NCBI GenBank assembly: GCA_036245805.1
Contig: BTRK01000001.1
Coordinates: 39,630,995-39,694,994, forward strand
Direction of reading: 5' to 3'
Origin: Pristionchus mayeri
Lineage: Eukaryota; Nematoda; Chromadorea; Rhabditida; Neodiplogasteridae
Length of the DNA: 64,000 nt
The translations under genes were made by a program, and so were the position numbers. The notes beneath the pieces are model-generated. The model was given only the letters and a program-made list of their open reading frames with translations, was not told the origin of the DNA and made no database searches. Below are positions 52,741 to 64,000 of the stretch, in pieces; the first letter of the stretch is position 1; every line of letters starts with the position of its first letter.

Positions 52741-53380
52741 TGGATCTTCGAAAAATTTTTGAAAGCATCTAGTGCTCGTTTTTCGAAAAGTGGTCGTCTT
52801 TCTCGATGCGTGCAAGGAATATTATTTGAAATGGAGCTAAATGCTCTAAGGCCAAATGTTAAACACGGTCTTTTCATCATCTCTCCTTTTTACTGGGTCC
52901 CTATCAGCGAACTTGGCTCTTCGAAAAATTTTTGAAAGCATCGTCTAGATCTCGTTTTTCGAAAAGTGATCGTCTTTCTCGATGCGTGCAAGGAATATTA
53001 TTTGAAATGGAGCTACATGCTCTCAGGCCAAATGTTAAACACGGTCTGTTCATCATCTCTCCTTTTTACCGGGTCCATATCAGCGAACTTGGATCTTCGA
53101 AAAATTTTTGAAAGCATCTAGTGCTCGTTTTTCGAAAAGTGATCGTCTTTCTCGATGCGTGCAAGGAATATTATTTGAAATGGAGCTAAATGCTCTAAGG
53201 CCAAATGTTAAACACGGTCTTTTCATCATCTCTCCTTTTTACCGGGTCCATATCAGCGAACTTGGATCTTCGAAAAAATTTTGAAAGCATCTAGTGCTCG
53301 TTTTTCGAAAAGTGATCGTCTTTCTCGATGCGTGCAAGGAATATTCTTTGAAATGGAGCTACATGCTCTAAGGACAAATG
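52690..53380 (+). repeat. Copy of the 50,420-51,110 segment of satellite B, 2,268 bp downstream
   Basis: The run with AAAGTGGTCGTC (50519 and 52787), then GCATCGTCTAGA (about 50,670 and 52,938), then the short-class unit, is repeated at a distance of 2268 bases, which is 13 monomers. The later copy has GTCTAGATCTCG for GTCTAGAGCTCG and GCTCTCAGGCC for GCTCTAAGGCC. Confidence 0.75.
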
Positions 53381-53420
53381 TTAAACACGGTCTGTTCATC
53401 ATCTCTCCTTTTTACTGGGT

Positions 53421-53440
53421 CCCTATGAGTAAACTTCGGG
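53421..53440. other. Abrupt junction of satellite B to minisatellite C
   Basis: Satellite B reads CTGGGTCCCTAT up to 53426, where CAGCGAACTTGG should follow. Instead GAGTAAACTTCGGGGATATG follows, the canonical C unit. The switch happens exactly where B and C look alike: B has TATCAGCGAACTTGG and C has TATGGGTAAACTTCGG. No unique DNA separates the arrays. Confidence 0.9.
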
Positions 53441-54544
53441 GATATGGGTAAACTTCGGGGATAGAGTAAACTTCGGGGATATGGGTAAACTTCGGGGATA
53501 TGGGTAAACTTCGGGGATATGGGTAAACTTCGGGGATAGAGTAAACTTCGGGGATATCGGTAAACTTCGGGGATATGGGTAAACTTCGGGGATACAGTAA
53601 ACTTCGGGGATATCGGTAAACTTCGGGGATAGAATAAACTTCGGGGATATGGGTAAACTTCGGGGATAGAGTAAACTTCGGGGATATGGGTAAACTTCGG
53701 GGATACAGTAAACTTCGGGGATATCGGTAAACTTCGGGGATAGAATAAACTTCGGGGATATGGGTAAACTTCGGGGATAGAGTAAACTTCGGGGATATGG
53801 GTAAACTTCGGGGATAGAGTAAACTTCGGGGATATGGGTAAACTTCGGGGATATGGGTAAACTTCGGGGATAGAGTAAACTTCGGGGATATGGGTAAACT
53901 TCGGGGATAGAGTAAACTTCGGGGATATGGGTAAACTTCGGGGGTATGGGTAAACTTCGGGGATAGAGTAAACTTCGGGGATAGAGTAAACTTCGGGGAT
54001 ATGGGTAAACTTCGGGGATAGAGTAAACTTCGGGGATAGAGTAAACTTCGGGGATATGGGTAAACTTCGGGGATAGAGAGAGTAAACTTCGGGGATATGT
54101 GTAACCTTCGGGGATAGAGTAAACTTCGGGGATATGGGTAAACTTCGGGGGTATGGGTAAACTTCGGGGATAGAGTAAACTTCGGGGATATGGGTAAACT
54201 TCGGGGATAGAGTAAACTTCGGGGATATGGGCAAACTTCGGGGATAGAGTAAACTTCGGGGATATGGGCAAACTTCGGGGATAGAGTAAACTTCGGGGAT
54301 ATGGGCAAACTTCGGGGATAGAGTAAACTTCGGGAATATGGGTAAACTTCGGGGGTGGAGTAAACTTCGGGAATATGGGTAAACTTCGGGGGTGGAGTAA
54401 ACTTGGGGGGTAGAGTAAACTTCGGGGATAGAGTAAACTTCGGGGATACGGGTATACTTCGGGGATAGAGTAAACTTCGGGGATATGGGTAAACTTCGGG
54501 GATAGAGTAAACTTCGGGGATTTGGGTAAACTTCGGGGATAGAG

Positions 54545-57500
54545 TAAACATCGGGGATTTGGGTAAACTTCGGGGATAGAGTAAACTTCGGGGATAGAGT
54601 AAACTTCGGGGATATGGGCAAACTTCGGGGATAGAGTAAACTTCGGGGATATGGGTAAACTTCGGGGATAGAGTAAACTTCGGGAATATGGGTAAACTTC
54701 GGGGGTGGAGTAAACTTGGGGGGTAGAGTAAACTTCGGGGATAGAGTAAACTTCGGGGATATGGGTAAACTTCGGGGATAGAGTAAACTTCGGGGATATG
54801 GGTAAACTTCGGGGATATGGGTAAACTTCGGGGATAGAGAGAGTAAACTTCGGGGATATGTGTAAACTTCGGGGATAGAGTAAACTTCGGGGATATGGGT
54901 AAACTTCGGGGATAGAATAAACTTCGGGGATATGGGTAAACTTCGGGGATAGAGTAAACTTCGGGGATATGGGTAAACTTCGGGTATATGGGTAAACTTC
55001 GGGGATAGAGTAAACTTCGGGGATATGGGTAAACTTCGGGGATAGAGTAAACTTCGGGAATATGGGTAAACTTCGGGGGTGGAGTAAACTTGGGGGGTAG
55101 AGTAAACTTCGGGGATAGAGTAAACTTCGGGGATACGGGTAAACTTCGGGGATAGAGTAAACTTAAAGTAAACTATGGGTAAACTTCGGGTATATGGGTA
55201 AACTTCGGGGATAGAGTAAACTTCGGGGATATGGGTAAACTTCGGGGATAGAGAGAGTAAACTTCGGGGATATGTGTAACCTTCGGGGATAGAGTAAACT
55301 TCGGGGATATGGGTAAACTTCGGGGGTATGGGTAAACTTCGGGGATAGAGTAAACTTCGGGGATATGGGTAAACTTCGGGGATAGAGTAAACTTCGGGGA
55401 TATGGGCAAACTTCGGGGATAGAGTAAACTTCGGGGATATGGGCAAACTTCGGGGATAGAGTAAACTTCGGGGATATGGGTAAACTTCGGGGATAGAGTA
55501 AACTTCGGGGATATGGGTAAACTTCGGGGATATGGGTAAACTTCGGGGATAGAGTAAACTTAGGGGATATGGGTAAACTTCGGGGATAGAGTAAACTTCG
55601 GGAATATGGGTAAACTTCGGGGGTGGAGTAAACTTGGGGGGTAGAGTAAACTTCGGGGATAGAGTAAACTTCGGGGATATGGGTAAACTTCGGGGATAGA
55701 GTAAACTTCGGGAATATGGGTAAACTTCGGGGGTGGAGTAAACTTCGGGGATAGAGTAAACTTCGGGGATATGGGTAAACTTCGGGGATATGGGTAAACT
55801 TCGGGGATAGAGAGAGTAAACTTCGGGGATATGTGTAAACTTCGGGGATAGAGTAAACTTCGGGGATATGGGTAAACTTCGGGGATAGAATAAACTTCGG
55901 GGATATGGGTAAACTTCGGGGATAGAGTAAACTTCGGGGATATGGGTAAACTTCGGGTATATGGGTAAACTTCGGGGATAGAGTAAACTTCGGGGATATG
56001 GGTAAACTTCGGGGATAGAGTAAACTTCGGGAATATGGGTAAACTTCGGGGGTGGAGTAAACTTGGGGGGTAGAGTAAACTTCGGGGATAGAGTAAACTT
56101 CGGGGATACGGGTAAACTTCGGGGATAGAGTAAACTTAAAGTAAACTATGGGTAAACTTCGGGTATATGGGTAAACTTCGGGGATAGAGTAAACTTCGGG
56201 GATATGGGTAAACTTCGGGGATAGAGTAAACTTCGGGGATATGGGTAAACTTCGGGGATAGAGTAAACTTCGGGGATATGGGTAAACTTCGGGTATATGG
56301 GTAAACTTCGGGGATAGAGTAAACTTCGGGGATATGGGTAAACTTCGGGGATAGAGTAAACTTCGGGGATATGGGCAAACTTCGGGGATAGAGTAAACTT
56401 CGGGGATATGGGTAAACTTCGGGGATATGGGTAAACTTCGGGGATAGAGTAAACTTCGGGGATATGGGTAAACTTCGGGGATAGAGTAAACTTCGGGGAT
56501 ATGGGTAAACTTCGGGGGTATGGGTAAACTTCGGGGATAGAGTAAACTTCGGGGATAGAGTAAACTTCGGGGATATGGGTAAACTTCGGGGATAGAGTAA
56601 ACTTCGGGGATAGAGTAAACTTCGGGGATATGGGTAAACTTCGGGGATAGAGAGAGTAAACTTCGGGGATATGTGTAACCTTCGGGGATAGAGTAAACTT
56701 CGGGGATATGGGTAAACTTCGGGGGTATGGGTAAACTTCGGGGATAGAGTAAACTTCGGGGATATGGGTAAACTTCGGGGATAGAGTAAACTTCGGGGAT
56801 ATGGGCAAACTTCGGGGATAGAGTAAACTTCGGGGATATGGGCAAACTTCGGGGATAGAGTAAACTTCGGGGATATGGGTAAACTTCGGGGATAGAGTAA
56901 ACTTCGGGGATATGGGTAAACTTCGGGGATATGGGTAAACTTCGGGGATAGAGTAAACTTCGGGGATAGAGTAAACTTCGGGGATATGGGTAAACTTCGG
57001 GGATAGAGAGAGTAAACTTCGGGGATATGTGTAACCTTCCGGGATAGAGTAAACTTCGGGGATATGGGTAAACTTCGGGGGTATGGGTAAACTTCGGGGA
57101 TAGAGTAAACTTCGGGGATATGGGTAAACTTCGGGGATAGAGTAAACTTCGGGGATATGGGCAAACTTCGGGGATAGAGTAAACTTCGGGGATATGGGCA
57201 AACTTCGGGGATAGAGTAAACTTCGGGGATATGGGTAAACTTCGGGGATAGAGTAAACTTCGGGGATATGGGTAAACTTCGGGGATATGGGTAAACTTCG
57301 GGGATAGAGTAAACTTAGGGGATATGGGTAAACTTCGGGGATAGAGTAAACTTCGGGAATATGGGTAAACTTCGGGGGTGGAGTAAACTTGGGGGGTAGA
57401 GTAAACTTCGGGGATAGAGTAAACTTCGGGGATACGGGTATACTTCGGGGATAGAGTAAACTTCGGGGATATGGGTAAACTTCGGGGATAGAGTAAACTT

Positions 57501-60500
57501 CGGGGATTTGGGTAAACTTCGGGGATAGAGTAAACATCGGGGATTTGGGTAAACTTCGGGGATAGAGTAAACTTCGGGGATAGAGTAAACTTCGGGGATA
57601 TGGGCAAACTTCGGGGATAGAGTAAACTTCGGGGATATGGGTAAACTTCGGGGATAGAGTAAACTTCGGGAATATGGGTAAACTTCGGGGGTGGAGTAAA
57701 CTTGGGGGGTAGAGTAAACTTCGGGGATAGAGTAAACTTCGGGGATATGGGTAAACTTCGGGGATAGAGTAAACTTCGGGGATATGGGTAAACTTCGGGG
57801 ATATGGGTAAACTTCGGGGATAGAGAGAGTAAACTTCGGGGATATGTGTAAACTTCGGGGATAGAGTAAACTTCGGGGATATGGGTAAACTTCGGGGATA
57901 GAATAAACTTCGGGGATATGGGTAAACTTCGGGGATAGAGTAAACTTCGGGGATATGGGTAAACTTCGGGTATATGGGTAAACTTCGGGGATAGAGTAAA
58001 CTTCGGGGGTATGGGTAAACTTCGGGGATAGAGTAAACTTCGGGGATAGAGTAAACTTCGGGGATATGGGTAAACTTCGGGGATAGAGTAAACTTCGGGG
58101 ATAGAGTAAACTTCGGGGATATGGGTAAACTTCGGGGATAGAGAGAGTAAACTTCGGGGATATGTGTAACCTTCGGGGATAGAGTAAACTTCGGGGATAT
58201 GGGTAAACTTCGGGGGTATGGGTAAACTTCGGGGATAGAGTAAACTTCGGGGATATGGGTAAACTTCGGGGATAGAGTAAACTTCGGGGATATGGGCAAA
58301 CTTCGGGGATAGAGTAAACTTCGGGGATATGGGCAAACTTCGGGGATAGAGTAAACTTCGGGGATATGGGTAAACTTCGGGGATAGAGTAAACTTCGGGG
58401 ATATGGGTAAACTTCGGGGATATGGGTAAACTTCGGGGATAGAGTAAACTTCGGGGATAGAGTAAACTTCGGGGATATGGGTAAACTTCGGGGATAGAGA
58501 GAGTAAACTTCGGGGATATGTGTAACCTTCCGGGATAGAGTAAACTTCGGGGATATGGGTAAACTTCGGGGGTATGGGTAAACTTCGGGGATAGAGTAAA
58601 CTTCGGGGATATGGGTAAACTTCGGGGATAGAGTAAACTTCGGGGATATGGGCAAACTTCGGGGATAGAGTAAACTTCGGGGATATGGGCAAACTTCGGG
58701 GATAGAGTAAACTTCGGGGATATGGGTAAACTTCGGGGATTTGGGTAAACTTCGGGGATAGAGTAAACATCGGGGATTTGGGTAAACTTCGGGGATAGAG
58801 TAAACTTCGGGGATAGAGTAAACTTCGGGGATATGGGCAAACTTCGGGGATAGAGTAAACTTCGGGGATATGGGTAAACTTCGGGGATAGAGTAAACTTC
58901 GGGAATATGGGTAAACTTCGGGGGTGGAGTAAACTTGGGGGGTAGAGTAAACTTCGGGGATAGAGTAAACTTCGGGGATATGGGTAAACTTCGGGGATAG
59001 AGTAAACTTCGGGGATATGGGTAAACTTCGGGGATATGGGTAAACTTCGGGGATAGAGAGAGTAAACTTCGGGGATATGTGTAAACTTCGGGGATAGAGT
59101 AAACTTCGGGGATATGGGTAAACTTCGGGGATAGAATAAACTTCGGGGATATGGGTAAACTTCGGGGATAGAGTAAACTTCGGGGATATGGGTAAACTTC
59201 GGGTATATGGGTAAACTTCGGGGATAGAGTAAACTTCGGGGGTATGGGTAAACTTCGGGGATAGAGTAAACTTCGGGGATAGAGTAAACTTCGGGGATAT
59301 GGGTAAACTTCGGGGATAGAGTAAACTTCGGGGATAGAGTAAACTTCGGGGATATGGGTAAACTTCGGGGATAGAGAGAGTAAACTTCGGGGATATGTGT
59401 AACCTTCGGGGATAGAGTAAACTTCGGGGATATGGGTAAACTTCGGGGGTATGGGTAAACTTCGGGGATAGAGTAAACTTCGGGGATATGGGTAAACTTC
59501 GGGGATAGAGTAAACTTCGGGGATATGGGCAAACTTCGGGGATAGAGTAAACTTCGGGGATATGGGCAAACTTCGGGGATAGAGTAAACTTCGGGGATAT
59601 GGGTAAACTTCGGGGATAGAGTAAACTTCGGGGATATGGGTAAACTTCGGGGATATGGGTAAACTTCGGGGATAGAGTAAACTTCGGGGATAGAGTAAAC
59701 TTCGGGGATATGGGTAAACTTCGGGGATAGAGAGAGTAAACTTCGGGGATATGTGTAACCTTCCGGGATAGAGTAAACTTCGGGGATATGGGTAAACTTC
59801 GGGGGTATGGGTAAACTTCGGGGATAAAGTAAACTTCGGGGATATGGGTAAACTTCGGGGATAGAGTAAACTTCGGGGATATGGGCAAACTTCGGGGATA
59901 GAGTAAACTTCGGGGATATGGGCAAACTTCGGGGATAGAGTAAACTTCGGGGATATGGGTAAACTTCGGGGATAGAGTAAACTTCGGGGATATGGGTAAA
60001 CTTCGGGGATATGGGTAAACTTCGGGGATAGAGTAAACTTAGGGGATATGGGTAAACTTCGGGGATAGAGTAAACTTCGGGAATATGGGTAAACTTCGGG
60101 GGTGGAGTAAACTTGGGGGGTAGAGTAAACTTCGGGGATAGAGTAAACTTCGGGGATACGGGTATACTTCGGGGATAGAGTAAACTTCGGGGATATGGGT
60201 AAACTTCGGGGATAGAGTAAACTTCGGGGATTTGGGTAAACTTCGGGGATAGAGTAAACATCGGGGATTTGGGTAAACTTCGGGGATAGAGTAAACTTCG
60301 GGGATAGAGTAAACTTCGGGGATATGGGCAAACTTCGGGGATAGAGTAAACTTCGGGGATATGGGTAAACTTCGGGGATAGAGTAAACTTCGGGAATATG
60401 GGTAAACTTCGGGGGTGGAGTAAACTTGGGGGGTAGAGTAAACTTCGGGGATAGAGTAAACTTCGGGGATATGGGTAAACTTCGGGGATAGAGTAAACTT

Positions 60501-63090
60501 CGGGGATATGGGTAAACTTCGGGGATATGGGTAAACTTCGGGGATAGAGAGAGTAAACTTCGGGGATATGTGTAAACTTCGGGGATAGAGTAAACTTCGG
60601 GGATATGGGTAAACTTCGGGGATAGAATAAACTTCGGGGATATGGGTAAACTTCGGGGATAGAGTAAACTTCGGGGATATGGGTAAACTTCGGGTATATG
60701 GGTAAACTTCGGGGATAGAGTAAACTTCGGGGATATGGGTAAACTTCGGGGATAGAGTAAACTTCGGGAATATGGGTAAACTTCGGGGGTGGAGTAAACT
60801 TGGGGGGTAGAGTAAACTTCGGGGATAGAGTAAACTTCGGGGATACGGGTAAACTTCGGGGATAGAGTAAACTTAAAGTAAACTATGGGTAAACTTCGGG
60901 TATATGGGTAAACTTCGGGGATAGAGTAAACTTCGGGGATATGGGTAAACTTCGGGGATAGAGTAAACTTCGGGGATATGGGTAAACTTCGGGGATAGAG
61001 TAAACTTCGGGGATATGGGTAAACTTCGGGTATATGGGTAAACTTCGGGGATAGAGTAAACTTCGGGGATATGGGTAAACTTCGGGGATAGAGTAAACTT
61101 CGGGGATATGGGCAAACTTCGGGGATAGAGTAAACTTCGGGGATATGGGTAAACTTCGGGGATATGGGTAAACTTCGGGGATAGAGTAAACTTCGGGGAT
61201 ATGGGTAAACTTCGGGGATAGAGTAAACTTCGGGGATATGGGTAAACTTCGGGGGTATGGGTAAACTTCGGGGATAGAGTAAACTTCGGGGATAGAGTAA
61301 ACTTCGGGGATATGGGTAAACTTCGGGGATAGAGTAAACTTCGGGGATAGAGTAAACTTCGGGGATATGGGTAAACTTCGGGGATAGAGAGAGTAAACTT
61401 CGGGGATATGTGTAACCTTCGGGGATAGAGTAAACTTCGGGGATATGGGTAAACTTCGGGGGTATGGGTAAACTTCGGGGATAGAGTAAACTTCGGGGAT
61501 ATGGGTAAACTTCGGGGATAGAGTAAACTTCGGGGATATGGGCAAACTTCGGGGATAGAGTAAACTTCGGGGATATGGGCAAACTTCGGGGATAGAGTAA
61601 ACTTCGGGGATATGGGTAAACTTCGGGGATAGAGTAAACTTCGGGGATATGGGTAAACTTCGGGGATATGGGTAAACTTCGGGGATAGAGTAAACTTAGG
61701 GGATATGGGTAAACTTCGGGGATAGAGTAAACTTCGGGAATATGGGTAAACTTCGGGGGTGGAGTAAACTTGGGGGGTAGAGTAAACTTCGGGGATAGAG
61801 TAAACTTCGGGGATACGGGTAAACTTCGGGGATAGAGTAAACTTCGGGGATTTGGGTAAACTTCGGGGATAGAGTAAACATCGGGGATTTGGGTAAACTT
61901 CGGGGATAGAGTAAACTTCGGGGATAGAGTAAACTTCGGGGATATGGGCAAACTTCGGGGATAGAGTAAACTTCGGGGATATGGGTAAACTTCGGGGATA
62001 GAGTAAACTTCGGGAATATGGGTAAACTTCGGGGGTGGAGTAAACTTGGGGGGTAGAGTAAACTTCGGGGATAGAGTAAACTTCGGGGATATGGGTAAAC
62101 TTCGGGGATAGAGTAAACTTCGGGGATATGGGTAAACTTCGGGGAAATGGGTAAACTTCGGGGATAGAGAGAGTAAACTTCGGGGATATGTGTAAACTTC
62201 GGGGATAGAGTAAACTTCGGGGATATGGGTAAACTTCGGGGATAGAATAAACTTCGGGGATATGGGTAAACTTCGGGGATAGAGTAAACTTCGGGGATAT
62301 GGGTAAACTTCGGGTATATGGGTAAACTTCGGGGATATGGGTAAACTTCGGGGATATGGGTAAACTTCGGGGATAGAGTAAACTTCGGGGATATGGGTAA
62401 ACTTCGGGGATATGGGTAAACTTCGGGGATAGAGTAAACTTCGGGGATATGGGTAAACTTCGGGGATATGGGTAAACTTCGGGGATAGAGAGAGTAAACT
62501 TCGGGGATATGGGTAAACTTCGGGGATAGAGTAAACTTCGGGGATAGAGTAAACTTCGGGGATATGGGTAAACTTCGGGGATAGAGAGAGTAAACTTCGG
62601 GGATATGTGTAACCTTCGGGGATAGAGTAAACTTCGGGGATATGGGTAAACTTCGGGGGTATGGGTAAACTTCGGGGATAGAGTAAACTTCGGGGATATG
62701 GGTAAACTTCGGGGATAGAGTAAACTTCGGGGATATGGGCAAACTTCGGGGATAGAGTAAACTTCGGGGATATGGGCAAACTTCGGGGATAGAGTAAACT
62801 TCGGGGATATGGGTAAACTTCGGGGATAGAGTAAACTTCGGGGATATGGGTAAACTTCGGGGATATGGGTAAACTTCGGGGATAGAGTAAACTTAGGGGA
62901 TATGGGTAAACTTCGGGGATAGAGTAAACTTCGGGAATATGGGTAAACTTCGGGGGTGGAGTAAACTTGGGGGGTAGAGTAAACTTCGGGGATAGAGTAA
63001 ACTTCGGGGATACGGGTAAACTTCGGGGATAGAGTAAACTTCGGGGATTTGGGTAAACTTCGGGGATAGAGTAAACATCGGGGATTTGGG
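54545..63090 (+). repeat. Kilobase-scale nested HORs inside minisatellite C
   Basis: The rare word TAAACATCGGGGATTTGG occurs at 54545, 57531, 58764, 60255, 61875 and 63072. The rare word GTAACCTTCCGGGATAG occurs at 57031, 58522 and 59755. Spacings of 1233 and 1491 bases each occur with both markers (57531 to 58764 and 58522 to 59755; 58764 to 60255 and 57031 to 58522). Whole blocks of about 65-80 short units have therefore been duplicated in tandem, in overlapping fashion. Confidence 0.85.
55161..55180 (+). repeat. Degenerate C unit, first of three copies
   Basis: ACTTAAAGTAAACTATGGGT interrupts the regular units: the CGGGG core is missing from one unit and nearly so from the next. The same degenerate unit recurs at 56134 and 60871, spacing 973 and 4737 bases, each time next to CGGGTATATGGG. 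It is a useful marker of block duplication and ends one otherwise open minus-strand frame. Confidence 0.85.
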
Positions 63091-64000
63091 TAAACTTCGG
63101 GGATAGAGTAAACTTCGGGGATAGAGTAAACTTCGGGGATATGGGCAAACTTCGGGGATAGAGTAAACTTCGGGGATATGGGTAAACTTCGGGGATAGAG
63201 TAAACTTCGGGAATATGGGTAAACTTCGGGGGTGGAGTAAACTTGGGGGGTAGAGTAAACTTCGGGGATAGAGTAAACTTCGGGGATATGGGTAAACTTC
63301 GGGGATAGAGTAAACTTCGGGGATATGGGTAAACTTCGGGGATAGAGTAAACTTCGGGGATATGGGTAAACTTCGGGTATATGGGTAAACTTCGGGGATA
63401 GAGTAAACTTCGGGGATATGGGTAAACTTCGGGGATAGAGTAAACTTCGGGGATATGGGCAAACTTCGGGGATAGAGTAAACTTCGGGGATATGGGTAAA
63501 CTTCGGGGATATGGGTAAACTTCGGGGATAGAGTAAACTTCGGGGATATGGGTAAACTTCGGGGATAGAGTAAACTTCGGGGATATGGGTAAACTTCGGG
63601 GGTATGGGTAAACTTCGGGGATAGAGTAAACTTCGGGGATAGAGTAAACTTCGGGGATATGGGTAAACTTCGGGGATAGAGTAAACTTCGGGGATAGAGT
63701 AAACTTCGGGGATATGGGTAAACTTCGGGGATAGAGAGAGTAAACTTCGGGGATATGTGTAACCTTCGGGGATAGAGTAAACTTCGGGGATATGGGTAAA
63801 CTTCGGGGGTATGGGTAAACTTCGGGGATAGAGTAAACTTCGGGGATATGGGTAAACTTCGGGGATAGAGTAAACTTCGGGGATATGGGCAAACTTCGGG
63901 GATAGAGTAAACTTCGGGGATATGGGCAAACTTCGGGGATAGAGTAAACTTCGGGGATATGGGTAAACTTCGGGGATAGAGTAAACTTCGGGGATATGGG

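Larger units (their letters stand above)
45183..53426 (+). repeat. Satellite B array, ~47 monomers of 173-176 bp
   Basis: The unit from CTGTTCATCATCTCTCC to the next occurrence is 173, 175 or 176 bp. Length is set by one site: GAAAGCATCTAGTGCTCG gives 173, GAAATATCGTCCAGAGCTCG gives 175 and GAAAGCATCGTCCAGAGCTC gives 176. Two linked subfamilies are clear: CGCAAAGTGATCG with GTCGAAGCG and GGAGTATTCTTTG, against CGAAAAGTGATCG with CTCGATGCG and GGAATATTATTTG. From about 49,900 a third set appears (ACAAATTTTAATCACGG, ATAAGCGAACTTGG, AAATTTATGAAAG). The first unit (45186-45358) is the most diverged. Open frames of 61-84 codons recur with the monomers and are not genes. I do not recognise the family. 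Confidence 0.95.
53368..63929 (-). other. Stop-poor minus strand of minisatellite C (not called as a gene)
   Basis: Read on the minus strand, the repeat has no stop triplet in any of the three frames, so frames of 692, 857, 1,018, 1,371 and 2,909 codons overlap here. The peptides are cycles of PKFTHI/PKFTLS, PEVYPY/PEVYSI and PRSLPI/PRSLLY, since each 19-bp unit shifts the frame and each 18-bp unit keeps it. The longest frame starts only at TTG, and I saw no internal ATG in it. There is no signal peptide, no non-repetitive domain and no visible promoter or splice structure. Several frames open at once over the same DNA argues against coding. I see it as a consequence of unit composition. Confidence 0.85.
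53427..64000 (+). repeat. Minisatellite C, ~570 units of 18 or 19 bp
   Basis: Two unit classes are mixed: GTAAACTTCGGGGATATGG (19 bp) and GTAAACTTCGGGGATAGA (18 bp), often alternating to give 37 bp. Point variants mark longer HORs: GGGCAAAC, CGGGGGTATGG, CGGGAATATGG, CGGGGGTGGAG, CTTGGGGGGTAGAG, CATCGGGGATTTGG, GATACGGG, CGGGTATATGG, and an 18-bp unit extended to GATAGAGAGAG. The plus strand is rich in G and poor in C (7 G, 2 C in the 19-bp unit). The array runs off the right edge. I do not recognise it. It is not a telomere repeat that I know. Confidence 0.96.

Noticed and set aside
55163..63892. A 2,909-codon minus-strand frame resembling a giant proline-rich repeat protein
   Set aside because: All three minus frames are open over the same DNA because the 18/19-bp unit lacks stops on that strand. 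The frame begins only at TTG and has no non-repeat part. Recorded as a feature of composition instead.
53427..64000. Telomere or subtelomere repeat, or CRISPR, for the 18/19-bp array
   Set aside because: The unit does not match any telomere repeat I know, there is no TTAGGG or TTTAGGG tract, and there are no unique spacers between units.
1..64000. tRNA, rRNA, riboswitch, promoter or terminator signals
   Set aside because: I saw no such structure. AT-rich words such as AAGCATATTT or TATAAGC recur with the monomers and have no associated gene.

Overview
This 64 kb window is entirely tandemly repeated DNA. I find no convincing protein-coding gene, RNA gene, transposon, CRISPR array or bacterial regulatory signal. 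Long arrays of ~170-176 bp satellite monomers with higher-order repeats (HORs), an inverted array and a short-unit minisatellite indicate a eukaryotic nuclear chromosome, most likely a centromeric, pericentromeric or other heterochromatic block. I do not recognise any of the three repeat families, so I cannot name the taxon. Plant, insect or another eukaryote all remain possible.

Layout. (1) 1-17,641: satellite A in plus orientation, about 104 monomers of 170 bp. (2) 17,642-45,182: satellite A in inverted orientation, about 162 monomers of 169 or 170 bp. The two arms meet at an inversion junction with an 87-base spacer. Inside each arm, local HORs of changing period (340, 510, 678, 850, 1018, 1360, 1526, 1700, 1778 bp) record repeated unequal exchange. 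(3) 45,183-53,426: satellite B, about 47 monomers of 173, 175 or 176 bp, with trimer (524 bp) and pentamer (873 bp) HORs. (4) 53,427-64,000 and beyond: minisatellite C, roughly 570 units of 18 or 19 bp with one G-rich strand, organised in nested duplications of about 1.2-1.5 kb.

The families may not be independent. A and B share several short words in the same order and orientation at similar overall period. The 19-bp unit of C nearly matches one stretch of A and also resembles the homologous place in B, where the B-to-C switch occurs. This suggests an A/B ancestor and a minisatellite born from a small piece of it, an idea a statistical alignment can test.

The many open frames are by-products of repetition. 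The ~60-84 residue frames in A and B recur because the monomers recur. The frames of up to 2,909 codons on the minus strand of C exist because its repeat unit has no stop triplet in any of that strand's three frames. No genes therefore work together here. The biology is array structure: inversion, homogenisation, possible centromere or heterochromatin function, and G-rich strand asymmetry.
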